From Bryobacteraceae bacterium (GTDB lineage: Bacteria > Acidobacteriota > Terriglobia > Bryobacterales > Bryobacteraceae), in contig JAICMB010000212.1 in the NCBI GenBank assembly GCA_025929455.1, positions 1-6,195 of the forward strand: DNA of 6,195 bases, given 5' to 3'. Under the pieces are notes generated by a model, which searched no databases, was not told where the DNA came from, and saw only the letters and a program-made list of their open reading frames with translations. This document shows positions 1 through 5,699 of this stretch, one piece after another (the first letter of the stretch is position 1; each line of letters begins with the position of its first letter). A program made the position numbers and the translations under genes.

Positions 1-103
1 GGCAGTTCGAAATATCCAGCATCGCGGCGCGAGCCGCAACCGGCAAAAAGCGACCGGTCTCGCCACCCTGGGTGAATCGGTAAGTCGTGCGATTGCTCAG
101 CAT
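1..103 (-). CDS. Possible N-terminal fragment of an unrecognised protein, cut by the left edge
   Basis: On the minus strand an ATG at 103-101 opens a frame that stays open to the window edge (34 codons, beginning MLSNRTTYRFTQGGETGRF). An in-frame TAG lies 15 bases upstream at 121-119, so this ATG is the only usual start codon for the frame. About 70% of its codons end in G or C. The competing plus-strand frame (open from position 2 to a TAG at 146-148) has clearly weaker codon bias, so the minus strand is the better candidate. I see no convincing Shine-Dalgarno sequence. The residues contain no motif I can assign to a family. It would be codirectional with the two-gene operon to its right but separated from it by a strong hairpin, so it is probably a separate transcription unit. 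With only 34 codons visible, it could also be chance. Confidence 0.3.
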   Translation of the reverse strand, partial: MLSNRTTYRFTQGGETGRFLPVAARAAMLDISNC

Positions 104-290
104 AGCGGCAGAAGTTTTCTAGGGACTCGAATAAGCGCGGATCTCTAGTCTTCCCGAACAGCCGGACCTGGGGCGTGGACGTCTGCCTCACCAGGAAGGG
201 TAGCCGCGGCAGGGGCAGCCAGCAAGACTGGCCGCCCCACGGCAGAAGGTGCGGGCGTTGCGGAGATTCTGCGGTGCTGTCCACTGGCGG
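104..290. other. Intergenic stretch with one strong hairpin
   Basis: No open frame here has coding character. The main structure is the hairpin at 212-238, listed separately. A weaker imperfect inverted repeat lies around 166-194 (CCTGG pairing with CCAGG), but it has an internal bulge and I give it no function. I found no convincing promoter on the minus strand for the possible gene at 1-103. Confidence 0.5.
212..238 (-). terminator. GC-rich stem-loop, probable terminator of the PEGA operon
   Basis: The arms 212-222 and 228-238 pair as an 11-bp stem around a 5-base loop. On the plus strand the stem has one A·C mismatch (217/233). In RNA from the minus strand that position becomes a G·U pair, so the stem is fully paired only in the minus direction. 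It lies about 50 bases past the stop of the minus-strand gene at 291-563, where a terminator for that operon would be expected. No U-tract follows, so it may work as a weak intrinsic terminator, a 3'-end stabiliser or a pause site. Direction and role are inferred from pairing and position. Confidence 0.45.
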
Positions 291-563
291 CTAGATAAAC
301 GCTGTGGTTTTAACTCCGGAAATATCGAAGCGCTTGCGGCAGCGCATGTTTTTGCACATCACCTTGTCGTCGAGCAGCACCATGTAGCTCGCGGCCTTCT
401 GGAATTTGGCGCGGTCGCGGGCGTCGGCGTTGCCGGGCAGGCGGTCGATCTTGGTGCGGACCAGCCAGTTCAGGTCGTAGGTCTCGGGTGTGCGGCAGAA
501 CGGACAAGTCAGCGTTGCCGGTTTCGTGGTTCGCGATTCGCGATAGAAGGCGCGTTCGTCCAT
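291..563 (-). CDS. Small putative zinc-ribbon protein, downstream partner of the PEGA protein
   Basis: This encodes 90 residues with two Cys pairs: C20-P-F-C23 and C70-K-N-M-R-C75. The first resembles a zinc-ribbon knuckle. The second has four residues between its cysteines rather than two, so metal binding is likely but not certain. Between the pairs lies a charged segment rich in Asp, Arg and Lys (about residues 36-57). There is no signal peptide or membrane segment, so a cytoplasmic location is expected. The ATG at 563-561 follows the TAA of the PEGA gene (568-566) after only two bases. No clear Shine-Dalgarno sequence precedes it, which fits translation coupled to the upstream gene. I do not recognise a named family. 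A structural zinc site for nucleic-acid or protein binding is the most that can be inferred, and operon placement suggests a role linked to the PEGA protein. Confidence 0.75.
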   Translation of the reverse strand: MDERAFYRESRTTKPATLTCPFCRTPETYDLNWLVRTKIDRLPGNADARDRAKFQKAASYMVLLDDKVMCKNMRCRKRFDISGVKTTAFI

Positions 564-565
564 AG

Positions 566-3007
566 TTATTTTCGCGGCGCAAAGTTGAACCGGGCGACTT
601 CCAGTTCATCTTTGCCAGGGATGAAGAACCCAAACTTTCCCTGGCCGGCGTCCGGCATGTCGAGGCTATCGATCTCCTGCCACTTCGAGTCGACGGCCAA
701 CCGGTGCACGATGCGGTCGGGCGTGACCTGCACCTGAAAATCGTAGGGCGCGTCGGTCTGAAGGATGATTCTATTGTGGTCCTTGCCCTTACCGCTTACG
801 ACCAGTCTGGAGATGAACGTTCTGTTCTCAACGGAGAACGCGGCGTAGTTTTTGGGGTCGACGTAGTTCACGTACCACTGCAGCTTCTTGCCGCGGATGA
901 GATTGCCGCCTTTCCGCATCTGCACGGCGAAGGAGAAGGTGCCGAGCGCGGGCTGGGCACTGTAGGCCACAAAGTTGCCACCGCGGTGCATCCTCCAACC
1001 GTTTTCCTCTTCCTCCCACTCGCCCGGCTTTTCCCAATCGTAATGAACGGCCGGCTTTACGGCAGTAACGACGGGCGTGAGTTTGAGGACGACGGGCGCG
1101 CTGGCCTCGCCGGCGGCGACCTGTACGGTCTGCGTGAGCTCGTTATAACCGGACGCGGCGGCAGTGATGATATACGTGCCGGGAGCCAGCTTCGAAGAGC
1201 CGGTCTGCAACGGCGCGGCACGCTTGTCATCCTTGCGGCGGATGGTTAACACCGCATTGCCGGGCGTCGCGCTAACGCGCAGCACGCCGGTGATGCGCTC
1301 CAGTAGAACATCGGCGGCGGTGAGTTGCACGGTGCCGCCCGCCGGGAAGTTGCGGTTGAACTCCTTGGGGGTGTGGCCGTCCAGGCGAACGGTCACTTTA
1401 TGATCGCCGGGAGTGATCTTGTCGTAGCTGAGCGTGCCATCCGTTTGTATGCGCCCCGCGGGCGAGCCGTCGATGAGCACCTGCGCTCCGGGCGGTCCGC
1501 CCTGCACGCTCAGAATGGCGATCTGCGGAATCGCCTGCAGCGCGAAAACGGCCTTCACTTCGGCGCCACGCTCCACTTTGAAAGGTTTATCCTGCACCGG
1601 CTGGAATCCGTCCTTCGCGACCCGGATCTGATGATCGCCGGGATTGACGTTCTGGATGCGGAGAATGCCGTGCTTCGTGGTGCGGGGATAGCGCTTGCCG
1701 TCGAGAAATACACTGACGCCGTCTTCGGTGCCGGCCTGAATGAAAAGCGACCCTTTGCTGACGTCGCCGTTAATCCAGACGGTGAGCGTGGGGGCCGACG
1801 CGGCCGCGACGACCACGCGGCGGCGATCCTGGCCGGCGCCGATTTCCATTTCACGGTCGCCCGGGGCGACGTCGCGGACGGTGAGCCCGTCGGGACCGGC
1901 CTCGCCCTTCGCCTCGTTATCGATAGATACCTGCAACGGGGTCTGGCTGGAGCGCACGGTCAACTGCTTGCCGAAACGGCTGGCAACGAGCGCGACGACG
2001 TTTTTCGCGGTTACGGGGCTTGTGAAGACAACGGCCTCGCCGGACTTGACCTCGAAGGAGAACGCCGTTTCGGCGCCACCCCTCGCGGTGATGCGCAGGT
2101 CGTGTTTGCCGGGTGCGACGGAGTCGAGGGTCAACTGACCTTCCTGGAAAGTGCCGGCGGGTTTGCCGTCGAGCTGGGCTTGCAGTCCGTCTTTCAGGTC
2201 TGTGTTGATGTGCAACGCCTGCAGTTGCGGCATTAGTGTGAGAGCGAGACTATACGGCTGGCCGGTTTTGAGGTCGAGCGTGCGGACCTCGTTTTCGTAG
2301 CCGGACATGTGCAACATCAGCGTGTAGTGTCCGGGGTGCAGGTCGAGCTTGCATTCGTTCGTCATGCAGCGATCCTGCCCGTTAACGCTCACGGCTGCGC
2401 CAGGCGGACTGGTGGTGACGCGCAGAGGGACAAGCGTCACATTCACGGGCTGTGGCTGCGGCGTTGCGGTGTTGTGCTTGAACACGGCAAGCGCACCGAA
2501 GAGGAGGATGACGATGGCGAGGCCGATGCCGCCGCCGATCAGAATGGGTTTTTTCCAGTCGGGCTGCGCGGGCGCTATGTAGACAGGGCGCGCGGGCGGG
2601 GTCTTGGCGCGGGGGACATAGACGGCGCGCTCGGGCGCCGCAGCGGTGCTTTGCGAACCGCTGGCCCGTAGTTCCGGAGGCGTCTGGCCAGAAGTAGGCA
2701 CGTGAAGCGGGACGGGCGTGGTGACAGCGGACGTGATCGAGGATACCGGTGGGGGCGGTATTACAGGAGCGGATTGCTTGGACGAGACCGCGCCTCGCTC
2801 CTTGAGCTTCATGCCGCGCGCAACTACGTGCTGCTTTACATCGGCCCAGAGCAACTGGACGTCGAAATCCTGGGTGTGCTCCTTGCCGATCTCTTCTACG
2901 CGATAGTAGATCGGTTTGAGAGCATCGAGTTCTTCGACGGAGTCGACGCCGGCGTCGAGGCGTTTGAGCTCGTCGAGAACGGAATTTATGTCCACTTTGT
3001 CTGACAC
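566..3007 (-). CDS. Membrane-anchored PEGA-repeat protein with a C-terminal ConA-like beta-sandwich domain
   Basis: This encodes 813 residues from the GTG at 3007-3005. Residues 1-75 look helical and charged and are probably cytoplasmic. Residues 80-148 are a low-complexity linker rich in Pro, Ser, Thr and Ala. Residues 154-176 form one hydrophobic membrane segment after Lys-Lys. Six PEGA-like beta repeats follow at about 194-258, 263-328, 348-403, 420-490, 496-568 and 573-643. Their shared pattern is a strand, PPGA-V-I-DG or similar, then PG-(D/H/K)H-(strand) and DG(F/H) or SGY. The third repeat is the most degenerate. The first carries a close Cys pair (C214, C219) that could form a disulphide. 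Residues about 656-811 resemble a laminin-G/ConA-like or glycoside-hydrolase-16-like (DUF1080-type) beta sandwich, rich in aromatic residues. No catalytic residues are evident. PEGA domains are known in bacterial surface and envelope proteins, so the repeats plausibly sit outside the membrane and bind glycan or protein. The GTG is preferred because GAAGG lies 8 bases upstream and a TATAAT box lies between it and a more distal in-frame GTG at 3073. The gene heads an operon with the Cys-pair protein. Confidence 0.85.
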   Translation of the reverse strand: MSDKVDINSVLDELKRLDAGVDSVEELDALKPIYYRVEEIGKEHTQDFDVQLLWADVKQHVVARGMKLKERGAVSSKQSAPVIPPPPVSSITSAVTTPVPLHVPTSGQTPPELRASGSQSTAAAPERAVYVPRAKTPPARPVYIAPAQPDWKKPILIGGGIGLAIVILLFGALAVFKHNTATPQPQPVNVTLVPLRVTTSPPGAAVSVNGQDRCMTNECKLDLHPGHYTLMLHMSGYENEVRTLDLKTGQPYSLALTLMPQLQALHINTDLKDGLQAQLDGKPAGTFQEGQLTLDSVAPGKHDLRITARGGAETAFSFEVKSGEAVVFTSPVTAKNVVALVASRFGKQLTVRSSQTPLQVSIDNEAKGEAGPDGLTVRDVAPGDREMEIGAGQDRRRVVVAAASAPTLTVWINGDVSKGSLFIQAGTEDGVSVFLDGKRYPRTTKHGILRIQNVNPGDHQIRVAKDGFQPVQDKPFKVERGAEVKAVFALQAIPQIAILSVQGGPPGAQVLIDGSPAGRIQTDGTLSYDKITPGDHKVTVRLDGHTPKEFNRNFPAGGTVQLTAADVLLERITGVLRVSATPGNAVLTIRRKDDKRAAPLQTGSSKLAPGTYIITAAASGYNELTQTVQVAAGEASAPVVLKLTPVVTAVKPAVHYDWEKPGEWEEEENGWRMHRGGNFVAYSAQPALGTFSFAVQMRKGGNLIRGKKLQWYVNYVDPKNYAAFSVENRTFISRLVVSGKGKDHNRIILQTDAPYDFQVQVTPDRIVHRLAVDSKWQEIDSLDMPDAGQGKFGFFIPGKDELEVARFNFAPRK

Positions 3008-3015
3008 TTCAGGAA

Positions 3016-3020
3016 CCTTC
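3016..3020 (-). promoter_or_regulatory. Ribosome binding site that decides the PEGA gene start
   Basis: GAAGG on the minus strand sits 8 bases before the GTG at 3007-3005. The longer in-frame GTG at 3073 has no comparable purine-rich site, so this one favours the 813-residue product. Confidence 0.5.
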
Positions 3021-3029
3021 GCTTCAGAA

Positions 3030-3035
3030 ATTATA
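3030..3035 (-). promoter_or_regulatory. Consensus -10 box (TATAAT) for the PEGA operon
   Basis: The minus strand reads TATATAATTTC across this site, with an exact TATAAT. No good TTGACA-like -35 box is present at 16-18 bases upstream. Transcription would start near 3023, leaving a leader of about 16 bases that contains the GAAGG Shine-Dalgarno (3020-3016) before the GTG at 3007. The fit of box, leader and ribosome site supports the site, but AT-rich hexamers can occur by chance. Confidence 0.4.
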
Positions 3036-3093
3036 TATGGTGACGGGAGGTGCTGCCGTTTACCGGCGCGCACGGCTCGGTTCTGACGGCCGT

Positions 3094-3099
3094 TACAAT
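3094..3099 (+). promoter_or_regulatory. Candidate -10 box (TACAAT) for the metallophosphoesterase operon
   Basis: TACAAT matches the -10 consensus at five of six bases. No -35 match lies 16-18 bases upstream. Transcription would start near 3106, giving a leader of only about 9 bases before the ATG at 3115. That would explain why no Shine-Dalgarno is seen before this gene, implying short-leader or near-leaderless initiation. Confidence 0.3.
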
Positions 3100-3114
3100 C
3101 GAAGCAGTTAGCTC

Positions 3115-4254
3115 ATGATCCGGCATTTGCACGTTTTCCCCAGCCTGGTGCTGGCCGCGATCGCCTTTGCGTTTCAGCTCGTCATCGTGCATTGGACGTG
3201 GCGGCGGCGTCCGGCGAGGCGGCATCCGCTATGGTACTGGAGCGCGAACGCGGTGGGAGCGATGCTGATCGGAGCATCGTACCTGTTCAGTTATCACCGG
3301 GTTGCGGCGTTGTTCCCAGTCTGGTTCACGCCGTGGATGGAGGCCAGCGGACTGTTGACGGTGCTAGCCGCGGTGAGCGGTTTCGCGGGGGCAGCGGTAG
3401 CGCGCACTGCCGGGGAGTTCCGGCCGGAGCGCCGTAAGTTCGTGCACGTTGCGGCGGTGGGAGTTGCGGCGGCGCCGTTCATTATTACAACCGCCGGGGC
3501 GCTGGACCGCAACCGGGTGCGCCTGACCGAGATCAAACTGCCGATCCACAATCTGCCGCGCGATTTGGACGGGCTGCGGATCGCGCAGTTGACGGATATC
3601 CATTTGAGCGCGTTCCTGAGCGAGCGGGAACTGGCGCGTGTGATCGATATGACGAACGAGACGCGGCCGCACGTAGCGATGATGACTGGCGATCTGATCA
3701 CGCGTACCGGCGATCCCGTGGATGCATGTTTGCGGCAACTCGCGCGGATTCGGGCGGAAGCGGGAGTGCTGGGGTGCTTGGGCAATCACGAGGTTTATGC
3801 GGGGATTGAAGATTATGTCACCGCCAAAGGACGGGACATGGGCCTGCAGTTTTTGCGCAGCGAGAACCGCGTGCTGCGATTCGGCAACGCGGCGCTGAAC
3901 GTCGCAGGCGTCGATTATCAGCGTTTCAACGAGGTGTACCTGCTGGGCGCCGGCGCGTTGATCGCGCCGGGCGCGGTAAACATTCTGCTGTCGCACAACC
4001 CCGACGTGTTCCCGGTGGCATCGGCGCTCGGGTATGCCGCGACGATCGCGGGGCACACGCACGGCGGTCAGGTGAACATAGAGATTCTGCATGAGAACTG
4101 GAACATCGCGCGCTACTTCACACCGTACGTGCGCGGGCTATATAAGGAGGGCGACTCCGCGGTCTACGTCTCGACGGGCATAGGCACCATCGGGTTGCCG
4201 GTGCGGATCGGCGCGCCGGCCGAGGTCGCGTTGTTGCGGCTGTGCGCTTCCTGA
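3115..4254 (+). CDS. Membrane-anchored YkuE/YaeI-like calcineurin-type metallophosphoesterase
   Basis: This encodes 379 residues. The N-terminal quarter is hydrophobic, with likely membrane segments at about 8-28, 41-60 and 76-98. The stretch ERRKFVHVAAVGVAAAPFI (105-123) follows and resembles a Tat-type RRxF motif with its hydrophobic core. The catalytic domain spans about 155-375 and has the full metal-binding series: D161-I-H163, G192-D193, G223-N-H225-E, S293-H294 and G313-H314-T-H316-G-G. This arrangement is typical of the YkuE/YaeI branch of the calcineurin-like superfamily, some members of which hydrolyse phosphodiester or UDP-diacylglucosamine bonds at the membrane. The substrate here cannot be read from sequence. 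The topology, with an RR motif preceding the enzyme domain, suggests the active site faces the cell surface, but cytoplasmic peripheral placement is possible. The next metallophosphoesterase overlaps its 3' end, so the two are very probably co-transcribed. The start ATG has no clear Shine-Dalgarno sequence. Confidence 0.9.
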   Translation: MIRHLHVFPSLVLAAIAFAFQLVIVHWTWRRRPARRHPLWYWSANAVGAMLIGASYLFSYHRVAALFPVWFTPWMEASGLLTVLAAVSGFAGAAVARTAGEFRPERRKFVHVAAVGVAAAPFIITTAGALDRNRVRLTEIKLPIHNLPRDLDGLRIAQLTDIHLSAFLSERELARVIDMTNETRPHVAMMTGDLITRTGDPVDACLRQLARIRAEAGVLGCLGNHEVYAGIEDYVTAKGRDMGLQFLRSENRVLRFGNAALNVAGVDYQRFNEVYLLGAGALIAPGAVNILLSHNPDVFPVASALGYAATIAGHTHGGQVNIEILHENWNIARYFTPYVRGLYKEGDSAVYVSTGIGTIGLPVRIGAPAEVALLRLCAS

Positions 4255-4982
4255 TTCTGAGCGACATTCACGCGAACTGGGAGGCGCTGGAAGCGGTGCT
4301 GCGCCATGCGACGGGCACGTACGAGCGCGCCCTCTGTCTGGGCGACATCGTCGGGTACGGGGCGGACCCGGACGCGGCGACGGAGTGGGTGCGGCAGAAC
4401 GTGGGCGCGGTGATTCGCGGCAACCATGATAAGGCGTGCGCGGGTCTGGAGGACCTGTCATGGTTCAATCCGGCGGCGCGGGCTTCGGCGGAATGGACAC
4501 AGCAGGTGACGAAGCCGCGCAACATTACCTGGCTGCGGAATCTGCCGAAGGGTCCGGAGCCGGTCGACGGATTCGAGATCGTGCACGGATCGCGGATCGA
4601 CGAAGACGAATACGTGTTGAACGAGAGCGATGCCGCGCAAGTCGCGCCGTATCTGGACACGCGGGTTTCGTTTTTCGGGCACACGCATGTGCAGGGCGGC
4701 TTTTTGTGCCGCGGCGGACAGGTGAAGCGGTTGGCGGCTCCGGCGCGCGGTGAGATGGAGCGTGCGCTGGATCTGGACGCGGACTCGTTTTACTTATTGA
4801 ACCCGGGGTCGGTAGGACAGCCGCGGGACGGCGATCCGCGCGCGGCATACGCGGCATATGACAACGAGTCGCGCGTGGTGACGTTTCATCGCGTGCCGTA
4901 CGACGTGGAAGCGGCGCAGGCGAAGATCGTGGCGGCGGGATTGCCGGAATTGCTGGCGGTGCGGCTGGCGCTAGGGCGCTAA
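4242..4982 (+). CDS. Soluble YfcE/MJ0936-like metallophosphoesterase (Metallophos_2 type)
   Basis: This encodes 246 residues from a GTG at 4242 that overlaps the previous gene by 13 bases in another frame. The catalytic strand RFLILSDIH begins right after the start, so no later start is possible. Metal and active-site motifs are complete: D8-I-H10-A-N, G34-D35-I-V-G-Y-G, G60-N-H62-D, H115-G-S and G146-H147-T-H149. The C-terminal NPGSVGQPRDGDPRAAYA motif (187-204) is characteristic of this small-phosphodiesterase family. No signal peptide or membrane segment is present, so the protein is expected in the cytoplasm. Members of the family hydrolyse model phosphodiesters, and natural substrates are mostly unknown. 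The overlap and lack of a clear Shine-Dalgarno sequence suggest translational coupling to the membrane enzyme. The two enzymes belong to different branches, so this is not a tandem duplication. They could act on related substrates on two sides of the membrane, which is inference only. Confidence 0.92.
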   Translation: MRFLILSDIHANWEALEAVLRHATGTYERALCLGDIVGYGADPDAATEWVRQNVGAVIRGNHDKACAGLEDLSWFNPAARASAEWTQQVTKPRNITWLRNLPKGPEPVDGFEIVHGSRIDEDEYVLNESDAAQVAPYLDTRVSFFGHTHVQGGFLCRGGQVKRLAAPARGEMERALDLDADSFYLLNPGSVGQPRDGDPRAAYAAYDNESRVVTFHRVPYDVEAAQAKIVAAGLPELLAVRLALGR

Positions 4983-4987
4983 GGGCG

Positions 4988-5016
4988 CAGGGCGCACAAG
5001 CTACTTGCGCACCCTG
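4988..5016. terminator. Stem-loop between convergent genes, possible bidirectional terminator
   Basis: The arms 4988-5000 and 5004-5016 form a 13-position stem with a 3-base loop. On the plus strand two positions are mismatched (A·C at 4996/5008 and C·A at 4993/5011). In minus-strand RNA both become G·U pairs, so the stem is continuous. It begins 5 bases after the stop of the plus-strand phosphoesterase and lies downstream of the toxin gene, so it could end either transcript. No U-tract follows on either side. Its loop coincides with the second TAG of the extended toxin frame (5001-5003), so part of the structure overlaps what was probably coding sequence. Confidence 0.4.
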
Positions 5017-5078
5017 AAATCGGCGAGAGTGGGCAGATAACAGATGCGATCCCGCCACTCGGAGGCGTCGGAAACATC
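5001..5078 (-). pseudogene. Detached C-terminal coding remnant of the DUF5615 toxin, beyond an in-frame TAG
   Basis: After the toxin's TAG at 5081-5079 the same frame continues for 25 codons to a second TAG at 5003-5001. It begins DVSDASEWRDRICYLP. As I recall the family, full-length DUF5615 proteins of this type end with a segment like LLLIWSASEAEEWxNRI, in which the position of the first TAG is Trp. The fit of E-W, R-I and the spacing indicates this was once coding, and TAG is one base away from TGG. The ancestral product would be about 121 residues. The remnant is not expected to be translated unless the stop is read through. Confidence 0.65.
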
Positions 5079-5366
5079 CTATATGAGCACTAAATGATCG
5101 ATGGCCGTGGCGAGCGGCCAGAGTTGCGGTACGAGCAAAACGCCCGGGTGGTGAGCGTTTACGCGATACTCGGCGAACGCGGCCGGCATCGTACTCACGT
5201 CATGTGAGACAAGGATTCTGCCGGCCGCAGCGGCCATGTCCAGAACCGCATAATCGTTGATCGCGTTGATGGGACGTGCCTCGAAAGCCACAACGGGCCG
5301 GCGGCGCAGGACACCACGAACAATGGCACGGTCGAGATCATTATCCGCCTGGAATTTGACTTTCAC
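5079..5366 (-). CDS. DUF5615 PIN-like toxin, probably truncated at the C-terminus
   Basis: This encodes 95 residues from a GTG at 5366-5364. The fold is that of the PIN-like DUF5615 family, putative metal-dependent ribonuclease toxins. The opening KVKFQADNDLD gives the first acidic site (D8), D38 or D43 in NDYAVLDMAA the second, and the VSHD motif (D56) the third. TMPAAFAEY and PGVLLVPQ are further family signatures. The protein stops at HLVLI, about 25 residues short of the usual length, because of a TAG where relatives carry Trp (see the remnant entry). The predicted catalytic acids are all kept, but the lost C-terminal strand and helix may destabilise the fold. It starts 17 bases after the antitoxin stop, on the same strand, so the two form a standard antitoxin-toxin operon. 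No clear Shine-Dalgarno is seen, and no in-frame ATG is available near the start. Confidence 0.85.
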   Translation of the reverse strand: MKVKFQADNDLDRAIVRGVLRRRPVVAFEARPINAINDYAVLDMAAAAGRILVSHDVSTMPAAFAEYRVNAHHPGVLLVPQLWPLATAIDHLVLI

Positions 5367-5383
5367 CCGCGACGGGAATGCCG

Positions 5384-5683
5384 TTACCGGCGTATACCTT
5401 CAAGGTGGACGTCCAGACTGGGCGGCATCGCATCCGCGGACTGGCGGAACTCTTCCCACTTCCGCTGCTGCTCGTCAAGATATTCGTCGACGGTGTCCTG
5501 ATTCGCGAGATACCACGTTATCGCACCGTAGACATTTTCCAGCGATGTGAGAGACGGGAAACTCTGAAGAATGCTCTCCGGAGATGCTCCTCGCCGGAAC
5601 TGAAACACAACTGAGGCGAGCGATACTCGCGTACCAGCTACGAACAACCCAGAGGGATTCGCCTCAATGTATTCTTTGGCCAT
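5384..5683 (-). CDS. DUF433 family antitoxin
   Basis: This encodes 99 residues. It carries the DUF433 helix-turn-helix core at about residues 12-62: G-T-R-V-S-L (17-22), the helix F27-x-x-R-R-G, S34-P-E-S-I, F42-P-x-L and N50-V-Y-G-A-I-x-W-Y-L-A. Proteins of this family are antitoxins paired with DUF5615 PIN-like toxins; they bind the partner and probably repress their own operon. The C-terminal tail, rich in Glu, Gln and Arg (residues 63-82), is the likely toxin-binding arm. The ATG at 5683-5681 is chosen because the family similarity begins there. The longer in-frame reading to 5794 runs into the end of the permease gene and is a Pro/Ser/Arg-rich sequence with no family likeness. GAGG lies immediately before the ATG, unusually close. 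The toxin gene follows after 17 bases. Confidence 0.88.
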   Translation of the reverse strand: MAKEYIEANPSGLFVAGTRVSLASVVFQFRRGASPESILQSFPSLTSLENVYGAITWYLANQDTVDEYLDEQQRKWEEFRQSADAMPPSLDVHLEGIRR

Positions 5684-5699
5684 GCCTCGTCCCGGACCG

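Larger units (their letters stand above)
3008..3114. promoter_or_regulatory. Divergent promoter region between the PEGA operon and the metallophosphoesterase pair
   Basis: These 107 bases separate two divergent genes and carry a candidate -10 box for each direction, listed separately. They include the 8-base palindrome ACGGCCGT at 3086-3093, directly upstream of the plus-strand box. It is short and in GC-rich DNA, so an operator role is only a possibility. The region also contains the in-frame upstream extension of the PEGA reading frame, which I consider non-coding. Confidence 0.4.

Noticed and set aside
249..737. Plus-strand frame (162 codons) over the Cys-pair gene and the PEGA 3' end
   Set aside because: The minus-strand genes with coupled start/stop and Cys motifs explain this stretch better; the plus frame has no domain.
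1325..2236. Long plus-strand frame (303 codons) opposite the PEGA gene
   Set aside because: It is a mirror frame of strongly GC-biased coding sequence, has no recognisable domain, and the minus strand encodes clear PEGA repeats throughout.
3364..4092. Minus-strand frame (242 codons) opposite the first phosphoesterase
   Set aside because: The plus strand carries all calcineurin-type motifs here; the opposite frame is Arg/His-rich with no domain.
4144..4150. Perfect AAGGAGG Shine-Dalgarno sequence, preceded by TATAT, inside the first phosphoesterase
   Set aside because: No start codon follows at a usable distance; the bases simply encode Tyr-Lys-Glu-Gly within a conserved coding region.
4525..5058. 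Minus-strand frame (177 codons) opposite the second phosphoesterase
   Set aside because: It is Pro/Arg/Ser-rich low-complexity translation, a shadow of a well-supported gene, and differs in frame from the toxin remnant.
5384..5614. Plus-strand frames opposite the antitoxin
   Set aside because: They are shadows of the DUF433 gene, whose family motifs are unmistakable on the minus strand.
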